From: Vreelandella arcis
GTDB lineage: Bacteria; Pseudomonadota; Gammaproteobacteria; Pseudomonadales; Halomonadaceae
DNA length: 64,000 bases
Direction: 5' to 3'
Assembly: GCF_900103865.1 (NCBI RefSeq)
Contig: NZ_FNII01000010.1
Coordinates: 94,759-158,758 of the forward strand
Position numbers and translations under genes: made by a program. Under the pieces are notes generated by a model. It searched no databases and was not told the origin of the DNA. It worked only from the letters and a program-made list of their open reading frames with translations. Numbering within the stretch: the stretch's first letter is position 1; each line of letters opens with the position of its first letter. Below are positions 1 to 9,268 of this stretch, piece by piece.

Positions 1-174
<174 letters not shown>

Positions 175-315
175 TCAAGTCAACATTGCGTTCACTTTAT
201 AGTGCGGGAAGTAACGCGCTTAGGGCCAGTTAATTTGATCAACTGTGACATCGACTGTCCTACCTGCGAGGCATGTTTGGCTCTATAGAAGGACGAGTAG
301 ATATCACTAGGCTGA

Positions 316-528
316 TCGGTAAACTATTGCCGAATCCCATACGCTGCCGAAGCGCTTTATCAAGCCATTGAAGAAGCGACTGAGGCGCTACCCCAGCATC
401 CCTACCTGTATCGCCCAGGTCGCGTTGTAGGTACGCGAGAAGACGTGGTAAACCCCAACTATATCCGCTTAGCAGCAGGCTTTATTGAGATCGTTCACGT
501 CCTGCACGCACGCCAGGAATATCCTTAG
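316..528 (+). pseudogene. RelE/ParE-family toxin remnant, N-terminus lost
   Basis: An open frame ending at the TAG at 526-528 encodes a ParE/RelE-like C-terminal part, with features such as PYLYRPGRVVGTRE and a terminal IVHVLHARQEYP block of the kind that closes the ParE fold. Upstream the frame meets a TGA at 313-315 and has no ATG before the conserved part, so the first third of a normal toxin of about 95 residues is missing. No antitoxin ORF lies between it and the SDR gene. It appears to be a decayed orphan toxin. Confidence 0.6.
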
Positions 529-535
529 CTAATCA

Positions 536-1297
536 TTACCCCAACTGTCGGCGCCAGCGGTTCTCAATGGTATCCAACTCTGCCGGGCCGTAATGCGCAT
601 GGTCATGCTGCCCGTAGTACGCCCATAATTGGTCGCCGTAATCGAAGTGCCACCATTCGCTGGGCAGGTTGGTGAAGCCTTGCTGGTGCATGGTGTGATA
701 CAGCAAGCGGCGGTGATCCCGCGCCTTATGCTGCTGCGGCGTTAACGTTTCCAGATGCTCAAAATAGTCGCTGTGAGACGCCGGTAGCGCCTCGTCAAAC
801 AGGGTGCCCATATCCAGCGGCAGGCCATCGGCATCACAGAGCGTGACGTCGACGGCGCCGCCGGTGAGGTGCGGACTGGGGGCTAAAGGGTCGCGGCTGG
901 GTACTGAGACAAACTCCCTTGTCCTTTCCAGTAGTTCCGCTTCACTGAGGTCAGGCTGGTGATGGTGGATGGCTTCCTGCAGGGTATCAAACAAGTATTG
1001 CTGCACCCGCCATGGCCGCCAGCCGTCCAGTACGATTAAACCGATACCCTCGGGTAAGCTGCGCGCCGCGGTGAGCAATGCCCGATAAACCCCTTCACGC
1101 ACAAAACACTCCGGGATCGCGCCGGGAATACCCAGCCGAGCGTAGGCGGGGTAGACGCTGACCGGTGCGGGGGCGAGACTCATCGGTACCAGGCGCTCAC
1201 CGTTATCTTCAATAGGCGCTCGGCGCAGCTGCTCCCAGCAGGGGGCTGGGTGGCTGGGTATAGGCGGAAGAGTCTTCAGTAGTGTGTTTAAAGGCAT
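536..1297 (-). CDS. ddpX: D-Ala-D-Ala dipeptidase, VanX/DdpX family (M15D)
   Basis: A 253-residue zinc D,D-dipeptidase that splits D-alanyl-D-alanine. The M15D signature is complete: SPHLTGGAVD supplies His143 and Asp150, the EWWH block supplies Glu204 and His207, and the DGWRPWR arginine near residue 94 matches the substrate-contacting arginine of VanX. There is no signal peptide, so the enzyme should be cytoplasmic. The ATG at 1297 is chosen because upstream in-frame codons overlap dctM. It lies 20 bp after dctM on the same strand, so it is probably the last gene of the TRAP operon. In E. coli ddpX sits beside a dipeptide ABC importer; here a TRAP system takes that place. Confidence 0.85.
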   Translation of the reverse strand: MPLNTLLKTLPPIPSHPAPCWEQLRRAPIEDNGERLVPMSLAPAPVSVYPAYARLGIPGAIPECFVREGVYRALLTAARSLPEGIGLIVLDGWRPWRVQQYLFDTLQEAIHHHQPDLSEAELLERTREFVSVPSRDPLAPSPHLTGGAVDVTLCDADGLPLDMGTLFDEALPASHSDYFEHLETLTPQQHKARDHRRLLYHTMHQQGFTNLPSEWWHFDYGDQLWAYYGQHDHAHYGPAELDTIENRWRRQLG

Positions 1298-1317
1298 TAT
1301 GTTATCCAAGCTGGTTA

Positions 1318-2592
1318 TCAAAACTGAGTAGGCAACCACAGCGTCAGCGATGGAAATAAGATTAATAGAATAAGCACCGCAATCGCTGTCAGCACAAAGG
1401 GCCAAATGGTTTTGAACAGCGACACTATCTCTAGCCGACTGACCGCGGCGGCCACGAACACACAGGCCCCCAGCGGTGGCGTGATCAAAGCGATGGTAAT
1501 GTTCAGCGTGATAATGATACCCAGATGGATCGGGTCGATACCCGCCATCATGGCCACCGGCGCAAAGATAGGCGTGAGTAGCATCAATGCCGATACTTCT
1601 TCCATAAACATCCCGGTGACAAAGGTGACCGCGCTGAGCAGCAACAAAATAATCACGCTATTGTCCACGTAGGGCGCTAACAGCGAGACAAATTGCTCCG
1701 GCACCTGGGCATAGGAGAGCAGCCAGCTGATCGTCGCAGAAGCCGCCATGATCAGAAAAATCGCCGAGGTCAAGCGCGCTGTATCGACAATCGCTCGCCA
1801 GCACTCTTTCAGGCGTAACCCACCCAACACAAAGCCACATATGGCGACATAAAGCGCTGTCAGCGCGCCGGATTCTGTGGGTGTCACAAAGCCAAGGACG
1901 ATGCCGGCAACGATTATAAAGGGAGCGATAAGTGCAGGGAGAGCGGTGACGAAGGCCATGCCTAGCTGGCCAATGGAAGGCAGCTGACCGCTTTTGGGGA
2001 GTCGGTGACGCCAGGCATACCAGGCATTCATGCCCATAAAGGCAACACCCAGCAGCAGACCCGGCACGACACCCGCCAGAAATAGATCGCCTACTGAGGT
2101 GTTCGTCAGTGAAGCGTAGAGGATCATAAAAATACTGGGGGGAATAATCGGGCCGATCAGCGAGCTACCGGCGGTCAACCCAGCGGCAAAGGCTCTTGAG
2201 TAGCCCTCCTTCTCCATGGCCGGTACTAACAGCGACCCCAGTGCCGAAGTATCCGCCACCGCTGAGCCATTGACGCCTGCGAAGAAAACGCTCGACACCA
2301 CGTTGACGTGGCCCATGCCTCCCCGCAAGTGCCCCACTATCAGGCGAGCGAATCCCATCAGGCGCTCTGTTAAGCCACTGACGTTCATCAGGTTGCCAGC
2401 GAAGATGAATAACGGAATAGCCATCAAGGAGAACACATTGATACCGCCAAAGAATTGCTGGGGCAGCATACGTGGAATCATCGAAGGGTCGACAAACAGA
2501 AATCCCACTATCGCGGTGGTCAGTAGCGCGATGAAAAGAGGAAGCCCAAGCAAAACGTGGCCGAGGAAAACCGCCAGCATAGTAAGCGTCAT
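1318..2592 (-). CDS. dctM: TRAP transporter large permease (DctM type)
   Basis: A 424-residue membrane protein made almost entirely of hydrophobic helices, with family blocks such as IPLFIFAGNLM and LIGPIIPPSIFMILY. It is the main transport subunit of a sodium-driven tripartite (TRAP) importer in the inner membrane. The start at 2592 overlaps the stop of the small permease gene by 4 bp (ATGA arrangement), which indicates translational coupling. The length matches the usual 420-430 residues. The substrate is not revealed by this subunit. Confidence 0.93.
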   Translation of the reverse strand: MTLTMLAVFLGHVLLGLPLFIALLTTAIVGFLFVDPSMIPRMLPQQFFGGINVFSLMAIPLFIFAGNLMNVSGLTERLMGFARLIVGHLRGGMGHVNVVSSVFFAGVNGSAVADTSALGSLLVPAMEKEGYSRAFAAGLTAGSSLIGPIIPPSIFMILYASLTNTSVGDLFLAGVVPGLLLGVAFMGMNAWYAWRHRLPKSGQLPSIGQLGMAFVTALPALIAPFIIVAGIVLGFVTPTESGALTALYVAICGFVLGGLRLKECWRAIVDTARLTSAIFLIMAASATISWLLSYAQVPEQFVSLLAPYVDNSVIILLLLSAVTFVTGMFMEEVSALMLLTPIFAPVAMMAGIDPIHLGIIITLNITIALITPPLGACVFVAAAVSRLEIVSLFKTIWPFVLTAIAVLILLILFPSLTLWLPTQF

Positions 2593-3080
2593 AGGTTGTC
2601 CTCTACGGTTTTGAGTGGCGCAGGGCCATAAAGCAGTACATGCCAAGTCAGTAGTAAAAAGCCAACGGGTAGCGAGAGGAGTGGCACCGTGCGGCTAATG
2701 CCAAGCCCTGATGTGGTAAACATGCTGACCGAGAGCGCATAGCGATAGCTTACCCATGCGCCCCCCGCTGCAATCAGTAGGGTGAGTAGCCACTGGTACA
2801 CATTCAGCAAACGAGCGAAGGAAGTTGGCAGCAGCTTCTCCAACAGGCCAACGCGCATGTGACCCCCTTCCGACCAGACGGCGCCAGCGGCGAGCATCAC
2901 GGTGGCGATGATCAAGAAGCGGGATAGCTCATCTGTCCAGATAGGCGCGCCACCGGCGATGTAGCGGGCAAACACGCCATACAATATGGCCGCAACATTG
3001 AGGGTTAGCAGCGCGCCCGCCATCGTTAGGGTAACAGGGCGGCTGATCGCCAAAAGACGGGATCGAAGCGTATTAAACAT
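2589..3080 (-). CDS. dctQ: TRAP transporter small permease (DctQ type)
   Basis: A 163-residue protein with four predicted membrane spans and the DctQ hallmark sequence around PIWTDELSRFLII (residues 46-58). It pairs with the large permease to form the TRAP membrane unit. A GGAAGG ribosome site precedes the ATG. It lies between dctP (141 bp upstream) and dctM (4-bp overlap) in the same operon. Confidence 0.9.
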   Translation of the reverse strand: MFNTLRSRLLAISRPVTLTMAGALLTLNVAAILYGVFARYIAGGAPIWTDELSRFLIIATVMLAAGAVWSEGGHMRVGLLEKLLPTSFARLLNVYQWLLTLLIAAGGAWVSYRYALSVSMFTTSGLGISRTVPLLSLPVGFLLLTWHVLLYGPAPLKTVEDNL

Positions 3081-3221
3081 GTCAGCCTTCCATGAAGCAC
3101 AGAAACGTTAAGCACTAGAACATTAAGTACTGGGATATTAAGTACTGGAAATAGGGGACCGGTAAGGTGCCAGCCCCTGTTGTTGCCATCGTTGCAATGG
3201 TTACAACGGTGTTAACAGCCG

Positions 3222-4271
3222 TTATTCGAGCAGATCGCTCATGCCCGCATCTTCCAGCGCCATATCGATCCAGCGTTGCTCGATATCACGTTCTTCGAGC
3301 CATTCAAGATAAGCGGGCTGACCAATCTCGCGGAAAGCGGTGAGTTCCTCTTCAGAGGGACGAATCACTTCCATACCTTGTTCTTCCAGGTAGGCGATAC
3401 GTGAATCGACCTGCTCTTCATTATGCTCACGGGCATTGTGGTTAGCTTCGGCGACGGCTTCCTGAAAGGCATCACGAAGCTCGTCATCCCAACCAGCGAT
3501 CATGTCGCTGTTGCCCACCAGGAACTGGTTCGAGTACTGGATATTGGCCAGGGTAAGGTAGTCCTGCACTTCGTAAAGGCTGCCCAGGATGATATACATC
3601 GGCGGGTTCATTTGGCCGTCCGCTACCCCAGTGCGCAGTGCCATGTAGGTTTCTGTCCAGGGCACGGGCGTGCCTGATGCGCCGAAGGACTCATAGAGAG
3701 CAACCTGGCTGGGATCCATGGCCCGAAAACGCAGCCCTTCAAAGTCGTCAGGACTGCTGATAGGCCTTTCGTTATTGGTGAACGCTAAAAAGCCGCCTTC
3801 TTCCACGACTGCCAGCATATCGATGCCGGCACGCTCCTTCAGCGCCTCACTGACTTCTTGCCAATACTCACCTTCATCGAAGAAGGTGCGGGCCGCATCA
3901 AAATCGTCGAACAGAAACGGAATAGCACTGACGAAAATCTCATCGACGAGAGGCGAGACACCCGCAAAGGACGCCACGTTGAGCATCGGCGTGCTCATGG
4001 TCTGTTCCATGCGCTCCTGCTCTTCGCCCAGCGAGCTATTGGGATATAGCTCTAATTGAATCTGGTTGTCGGTTTTTTCCTCAACCAGTTCCTTTAGGTT
4101 AGTGGCAAAGACGTGTACGGCATTCTTTTCGGGGTCGGGGGCGCCGTTGTAACCCAAATTGATAGTGGTCTCGGCGATGGCATTGCCAGTCATTAGGGCA
4201 GAGCCGATCAGGCAAGCCGAGAGGAGCCGCTTGGGTGAAAAGCGTTGAGTCAACATAGGGTGAGTAAACAT
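3222..4271 (-). CDS. dctP: TRAP transporter substrate-binding protein (DctP type)
   Basis: A 349-residue periplasmic solute receptor for the neighbouring TRAP permeases. The first 33 residues form a Sec signal peptide (basic KRLLSACLIGS core, likely cleavage after AIA). The mature part shows the DctP fold, including the GVADGQMNPP region that usually contacts the carboxylate of the ligand. An AGGAG site sits 8 bp before the ATG at 4271, which favours this start over the internal Met6. The ligand is unknown; the adjacent dipeptidase and DadA genes suggest a D-amino-acid or dipeptide compound, but that is inference. Confidence 0.92.
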   Translation of the reverse strand: MFTHPMLTQRFSPKRLLSACLIGSALMTGNAIAETTINLGYNGAPDPEKNAVHVFATNLKELVEEKTDNQIQLELYPNSSLGEEQERMEQTMSTPMLNVASFAGVSPLVDEIFVSAIPFLFDDFDAARTFFDEGEYWQEVSEALKERAGIDMLAVVEEGGFLAFTNNERPISSPDDFEGLRFRAMDPSQVALYESFGASGTPVPWTETYMALRTGVADGQMNPPMYIILGSLYEVQDYLTLANIQYSNQFLVGNSDMIAGWDDELRDAFQEAVAEANHNAREHNEEQVDSRIAYLEEQGMEVIRPSEEELTAFREIGQPAYLEWLEERDIEQRWIDMALEDAGMSDLLE

Positions 4272-4398
4272 AGTAAGTCTCCTGGTTTATTGTCGTGAGC
4301 TATGAGGCGCTAAGGGCGCGTTATTGGATTTATAAGGAGCGCCTTACTGGAAGACTAGGTATTGATGTGTTGACTATGCAATACCCAAGCTGTGGCTT

Positions 4399-5325
4399 TT
4401 ATTGCAACAGCCGTGGCGCATCGGCCGAGAAAAAGCGCATGCCTGTGTGCAAATGATCGATACAAGTGGTTGAGGCGACCGTAAGTTCCTGTCCTTTCAG
4501 GCTAACAATTTGTGCCCGCGTACCGTTCATTACCGGGTACTGCATGGGCAGCGTGAAGATCTCACCTCGCTCAATCTCATCCGCTACCGTGATTTCGGGC
4601 ATAAACGTAACGCCAATGCCTGAGCGAACAAAATTCTTTAAAACTGAAACAGAGTTGGTATGTAGGCGTGCTTCAAGATGAATACGCTCCTGGTGAGCCA
4701 CCATATTGACCATCTGCCGCATACCGAATGGGTTATCCATCAAAGCCAGCGGCCAATCCTTTAAGTCATGCAGTGTCACTGGGCGTTGCAGCTCACTGAG
4801 CGGATGATTGGGAGGCACAATGACATCGAGTGGCTGGCGCGTTTCCACATGGCAGTAAAGCTGTGGGTCTACCGGTGGTGCGTAAAGTAGCGCTATATCC
4901 ACTTCACGATCTTTTAGTAGCGACATCGCCTCATTAACGCCCGCCATGCGGATTTCGACATTGATACCTGAAAACGCTGACATAAAAGTGCCTAACGGTG
5001 CGGCAATTAAGTCAGCGATAAACCCTTCTCCCACAGCAATACGAACTTCGCCTTTCGCCAGGCTCTGCAGTGCCATGATTTGGGATAGCACCGCCTCTTC
5101 CGATGCCCGCTGGGCATGGAAATGATGCACCAGTAGCTGACCCGCTGCGGTTGCGCGCATGCCGCGCCCGTGCCGCTCGCATAGCTGGGTATCCAGTTCT
5201 TCTTCAAGTGCTTTTAATTGGCGACTAACGGCAGAGGCATCGACATTTAGGTGGGCCGCGGCGCGCCTGAGCGAGCCTCGGCGAATGACTTCATTGAGGT
5301 AAGTTAATGCACGCTGATTAAGCAT
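4399..5325 (-). CDS. LysR-family transcriptional regulator
   Basis: A 308-residue LysR regulator with the N-terminal winged helix-turn-helix (RRAAAHLNVDASAVSRQLKA, residues 20-39) and a C-terminal effector-binding domain. It lies just upstream of dctP on the same strand (127 bp) and is the obvious candidate regulator of the TRAP-dipeptidase operon. The C-terminal domain should sense a small metabolite; which one cannot be read from the sequence. Confidence 0.88.
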   Translation of the reverse strand: MLNQRALTYLNEVIRRGSLRRAAAHLNVDASAVSRQLKALEEELDTQLCERHGRGMRATAAGQLLVHHFHAQRASEEAVLSQIMALQSLAKGEVRIAVGEGFIADLIAAPLGTFMSAFSGINVEIRMAGVNEAMSLLKDREVDIALLYAPPVDPQLYCHVETRQPLDVIVPPNHPLSELQRPVTLHDLKDWPLALMDNPFGMRQMVNMVAHQERIHLEARLHTNSVSVLKNFVRSGIGVTFMPEITVADEIERGEIFTLPMQYPVMNGTRAQIVSLKGQELTVASTTCIDHLHTGMRFFSADAPRLLQ

Positions 5326-5399
5326 AAATACACCTGATCATAAGGTGTCATACATATTAACGGATGACCGCTTAGCAAGTGCAGTTGATGTAGGTAAGG

Positions 5400-6662
5400 C
5401 TAAGCGAGTGGTTGTGTCGATCGCTCGCTTTGTGAGTTTTTCGCCTCCACCGCATCCGCCAGCATGTCGGCGGTGATGGCAGAGAGCGTCCAGCCCAGGT
5501 GGCCGTGTCCGGTGTTGTAGAACACCGTGGGTAACTTGCCGGGGCCGACTTTGGGCAGCATGTTGGGGAGCATCGGGCGCAGCCCAGCCCAGGGCACCAC
5601 GCGGCGGGTGCTGACGCCGGGGAAGCACTCTTCGACCCAGCGGATCAGCGGGCGGATGCGGTTGTCACGGATATCGCGATTAAAGCCGTTAAACTCGGCG
5701 GTACCCGCAATACGGAAGCGGTCATCGCCAAGGCGGCTGGTGACCAGCTTGGTTTCATCATCCAGCAGGCTAACGGTTGGCGCTGCCTGTTGAGAGGCTT
5801 CGTCATCGAGCTGCACGGTAATCGAGTAGCCTTTTACCGGGTAAATATTCACACGGTCACCTAGTTTGGCGGCCAAGGCGCGGCTGCCCACCCCGGCGCA
5901 TACCACCACGCTATCGAAGGTTTCGCGCACGGGTTCGCCGCCGAGCTCAGAGAGATCATCGGCGGTGATCCAGGAGTGCTGTTGATTGGCGCCGACATCC
6001 TGAACGCTGTGGCCATATTTAAGCGTTACGCCGCGGCGTTCAGCGGCTTGTGCCAGGCCATGGGTAAACTTGTGGATGTCGCCCGTGGCATCGCTTTCGG
6101 TGAAGAAGCCGCCGTAGTAGTTGCCCGCCAGGGTGGGTTCGATGGCGCGCATCTCGTCGGGCGTCACCGGCTGTCGCTCGAGGCCGCCTTTGCTGAGTAG
6201 CTTGGAGACCTTGGCGGCGTGGTCATAGCCCGCTTTATCGCGGTAGATATGCAAGATGCCTTTCTGCTTTAAGTCGAAATCGATCTGTTCTTCCTGCGCC
6301 CACTGAAACAGGTGCTCGCGTGCCGCAATGGCCAAGCGCGCGGTTTCGGTGGTGTTGGCAGAGTAGCGGGGGATTGAAGCGATAAACTCGCCGAACCAGC
6401 TGAGCTTGTGCCAGCTCGGGCGGGGGTTTACCAGCAGCGGGGCGTCGTTTCGGAGCATCCAGCGCAGGCCCTTGATCACGGTTGGCCAGTGGTTCCACAC
6501 TTCGGCATTGGAGGCCGAGAGCTGACCGCCGTTGGCGAATGAGGTCTCCATGGCGGCGTAGCGATGCTTTTCAAAAACGGTGACGTCATAGCCACGTTTG
6601 GCCAGGGCATAGGCGCTGGTAATGCCCGTGATACCACCACCGATAACGGCAATGCGTTGCAT
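5400..6662 (-). CDS. dadA: D-amino acid dehydrogenase, FAD-dependent (DadA-like)
   Basis: A 420-residue FAD oxidoreductase of the DAO/DadA family. It opens with the dinucleotide-binding motif VIGGGITGITSAYALAKRG (residues 5-23) and has the family block NGGQLSASNAEVW near residue 47. Such enzymes oxidise D-alanine, glycine or related amino acids to the oxo acid and ammonia and pass electrons to the respiratory chain. The ATG at 6662 has a GGAGAG site, and codons further upstream fall inside the riboswitch. Control by a tandem glycine riboswitch suggests that glycine, or a compound yielding glycine, is linked to its substrate range. Confidence 0.85.
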   Translation of the reverse strand: MQRIAVIGGGITGITSAYALAKRGYDVTVFEKHRYAAMETSFANGGQLSASNAEVWNHWPTVIKGLRWMLRNDAPLLVNPRPSWHKLSWFGEFIASIPRYSANTTETARLAIAAREHLFQWAQEEQIDFDLKQKGILHIYRDKAGYDHAAKVSKLLSKGGLERQPVTPDEMRAIEPTLAGNYYGGFFTESDATGDIHKFTHGLAQAAERRGVTLKYGHSVQDVGANQQHSWITADDLSELGGEPVRETFDSVVVCAGVGSRALAAKLGDRVNIYPVKGYSITVQLDDEASQQAAPTVSLLDDETKLVTSRLGDDRFRIAGTAEFNGFNRDIRDNRIRPLIRWVEECFPGVSTRRVVPWAGLRPMLPNMLPKVGPGKLPTVFYNTGHGHLGWTLSAITADMLADAVEAKNSQSERSTQPLA

Positions 6663-6726
6663 AAGTCTCTCCAGGTTGTATGAGCGTCGGGAATACCACC
6701 TAACGGCGTAACTGCTGCTGGGCGTA

Positions 6727-6919
6727 CCCCTTCCGTCATGGAACCTGAGAGATTCACGCACTCGCTGGCGCGCTTGCTCCTTCGGTGGGCTGAGTGACGC
6801 AGTCATCAGCCGCTCTTCGGAAAGTGATGGTGATAGCGGTCCGGTTGCCTGAGAGTTTCCGGGGTTGTTGCTCCTTCGGCGCTGGCGTCATCGGTTACTG
6901 ATGCGCCAAGCTCTCCCGC
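6727..6919 (-). promoter_or_regulatory. Tandem glycine riboswitch upstream of dadA
   Basis: Read on the minus strand, two aptamers follow one another. The first (about 6919-6820) has GGGAGAGC, then GCCGAAGGAGCAA, then AAACTCTCAGGCAA. The second (about 6812-6727) has CACCGAAGGAGCAA, then ATCTCTCAGGTT and a closing GACGGAAGGGG. These conserved cores match the known tandem glycine riboswitch in order and spacing. The element ends 64 bp before the dadA ATG. Glycine riboswitches usually control gcvT operons or sodium:alanine symporters; here the target is a DadA-type dehydrogenase. Confidence 0.9.
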
Positions 6920-7026
6920 TATTACGTTGTTCTTGGTAAAGCGTCTTTATAAAACGTTTGTGTTTTTAACGTTATCAGCTTCACGATGAAATACGACCAA
7001 GGTCGTGAACGTTTATTCCACGGGGC

Positions 7027-8697
7027 TCACTCCAAGGGCTGAGCACGCTCGATGATCGCCGCGCAATCCAGTCCGGTGGGTAACGTCCCTGTGTTGAGAG
7101 CGCTTCGCTCAATGAGCCGGCCAGCGCAAAATGCATCGGCCACGTAATCGGGCGCATGCTGCACCAGTAGGGCACCCTGTAACGCCAGCGCCATGCCATC
7201 CGCCAACTGGCGGGCAAGATATTGGAGCGCTTGGGTATCCTGCAAATCTTGCTTTAAATTGCGTACAAAGCGGTCAAGGTTTGCATTAGCTCCTTGGGCC
7301 TTGGCGAGTTCATCAAAGAAGGCATCGAGCACCTCGGGCTGCTTTTCAATCGCGCGCAGAATATCCAAACACTGAACGTTACCGCTACCTTCCCAGATGG
7401 CGTTAATGGGCGATTCGCGGAACAGGCGCGGCATGATATGAGTTTCCATTACGCCGCTACCGCCAATCACCTCCATCGCCTCATAGGCATGGTGGGGCGT
7501 GCGTTTACAGATCCAGTACTTGCCAACGGGGGTGGCGATACGCGAAAGCAAACGCTCGTGCTCGTTGTCCTGGTGATCCATGGCCCGGGCCATGCGCAGC
7601 ATTAAGGTAGTAGCGGCCTCGCTTTCAATGGCTAGATCGGCGAGCACATTTTGCATCAGCGGCTGCTCGCTGAGGGTCGCCCCAAACGCATGGCGATGAG
7701 TGGCGTGATGAATCGCCTGGGCGGTGGCTTGGCGCATTCCTGCGGATGAACCAATCATGCAGTCGTAGCGCGTCATGGCGACCATCTCAATAATGGTGCG
7801 CACGCCGCGGCCCTCTTCGCCGACCATCCAGGCAAAGGCGCCGCGTAGCTCCGTCTCGCTCGAGGCGTTTGCCACGTTTCCCATTTTGCGTTTTAGCTGC
7901 TGAATGTGGAGCGGGTTTTTGCTGCCATCGGGCCGCCAGCGCGGTAGTAGAAAACAGCTCAAACCACCTGGCGCCTGGGCGAGCACCAGGAAAGCATCGC
8001 ACATGGGCGCCGAAACAAACCATTTATGCCCCACCAGTTCAAAGGCGTCGCCTGGTCTGCCTTGATCAATCGGATAAGCGCGGGTGGTGTTCAGCCGCAC
8101 ATCGGAGCCACCCTGTTTTTCGGTCATTGCCATGCCGAGAGTGACGCCCTGTTTTTCAAAATAGGGCACGTTGCGCGGGTCGTAATGGGGCGCGGTAATT
8201 TTCTCGCCCCAGCTCTCAAGCAGGCTGGGTTGATGGCGAAGCGCTGGCAGAGCGGCAAACGTCATGGTGATCGGGCAGCCATGCGCCGCTTCCACTTGGG
8301 TGTGCAGATAGTAGTTGGCCGCCCGGTTGACGTGCGCGCCAGGCTTAGGGTTCCGCCAGGGACTGGCGTGCAGGCCATGCTCCACCGCCGTTTGCATCAG
8401 CTGATGGTAAGCGGGATGAAATTCGACTAAATCGACCCGATGGCCTTGCCGGTCGTGGGTCACCAACTGGGGTGAGTAACGGTTGGCGTCAAACCCGAGC
8501 GCGATCGCCTCGGCAGAGCCCGCCCACTTACCAAATGCTTTGAGGGAGGCATCATCAGTGCCGCCTTCGCGTTGAACGCCTTCTTGAAGTGCTCGATCAG
8601 TTGTGTAGCTGTTGTAGTTTTCCAGCGGCGGCGGCTGGTTTTCCACCTGATGGGTGCTGGCCTGAAGCGTGTCGGAGAGAGGATAGCGTTGTGACAT
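7027..8697 (-). CDS. aidB: AidB-type acyl-CoA dehydrogenase
   Basis: A 556-residue flavoprotein matching E. coli AidB in length and layout: N-terminal ENYNSYTTDRALQ region, acyl-CoA dehydrogenase blocks GMAMTEKQGGSDVR (near residue 190) and AMEVIGGSGVMETH (near residue 421), and an extended C-terminus. AidB binds DNA, is part of the adaptive response to alkylation damage in E. coli, and has weak isovaleryl-CoA dehydrogenase activity. It stands alone here, 329 bp from dadA, with an AGGT ribosome site. The physiological substrate is not known even in model species. Confidence 0.88.
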   Translation of the reverse strand: MSQRYPLSDTLQASTHQVENQPPPLENYNSYTTDRALQEGVQREGGTDDASLKAFGKWAGSAEAIALGFDANRYSPQLVTHDRQGHRVDLVEFHPAYHQLMQTAVEHGLHASPWRNPKPGAHVNRAANYYLHTQVEAAHGCPITMTFAALPALRHQPSLLESWGEKITAPHYDPRNVPYFEKQGVTLGMAMTEKQGGSDVRLNTTRAYPIDQGRPGDAFELVGHKWFVSAPMCDAFLVLAQAPGGLSCFLLPRWRPDGSKNPLHIQQLKRKMGNVANASSETELRGAFAWMVGEEGRGVRTIIEMVAMTRYDCMIGSSAGMRQATAQAIHHATHRHAFGATLSEQPLMQNVLADLAIESEAATTLMLRMARAMDHQDNEHERLLSRIATPVGKYWICKRTPHHAYEAMEVIGGSGVMETHIMPRLFRESPINAIWEGSGNVQCLDILRAIEKQPEVLDAFFDELAKAQGANANLDRFVRNLKQDLQDTQALQYLARQLADGMALALQGALLVQHAPDYVADAFCAGRLIERSALNTGTLPTGLDCAAIIERAQPLE

Positions 8698-8885
8698 GTC
8701 GAGAACCTGGATCGTAGTGATAGGGTTGTACTTATTTAAACGATCGTTTTATACCTACCAGATTAGCTGTTCTTGGCAAAGATGCGAATATGACGTTGTG
8801 GGTAAATTAGCGTCACTCAGCTTTGCTCAACCAGCGTATTTAACCGACAATGCTCAGCTTATCTTTTCAGCCCTGGGTGCTACCA

Positions 8886-9179
8886 ATGCAGGCAAACGGC
8901 TTTTTTGACGACATCGGCGAGACCATCGGCGAAGCAATCCGCGTGGTGGTGGAGTTTTTATTAGGCATTTTCACTAACTTGTTTAGCGCGTTCGATGATT
9001 TTGTTGATGGCTTGACGCGCTCGCTGGGAATCAATGATTCGTTTCTAAGCATTGTCGTGCTGGTGATTGGACTGTTCTTCTTGTGGGGTGGATTTCGGGC
9101 GTTTTTTCGGGGTTCCCTTATCGGCGGTATTATCCGCACCTTGGTAGGGCTGTTTATCCTTTCCTGGCTGATGATGTAG
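8886..9179 (+). CDS. Small membrane protein of unknown function
   Basis: A 97-residue protein with two hydrophobic segments: one around residues 14-35 and one in the second half (FLSIVVLVIGLFFLWGGFRAFF and following). There is no recognisable domain. The start is uncertain: an in-frame ATG at 8850 would add 12 residues, and neither has a strong ribosome site. It lies between aidB (divergent) and the ChaC-like gene (convergent), so it is probably a single-gene unit. Confidence 0.6.
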   Translation: MQANGFFDDIGETIGEAIRVVVEFLLGIFTNLFSAFDDFVDGLTRSLGINDSFLSIVVLVIGLFFLWGGFRAFFRGSLIGGIIRTLVGLFILSWLMM

Positions 9180-9268
9180 CCCGCCTCCCCCCTATCCATA
9201 CCGGTAACACGCCGCTCGCGGTCATATCAGTGGTTGGATAATCGCTTAAGAATGTCTGGCTGTGGGCG

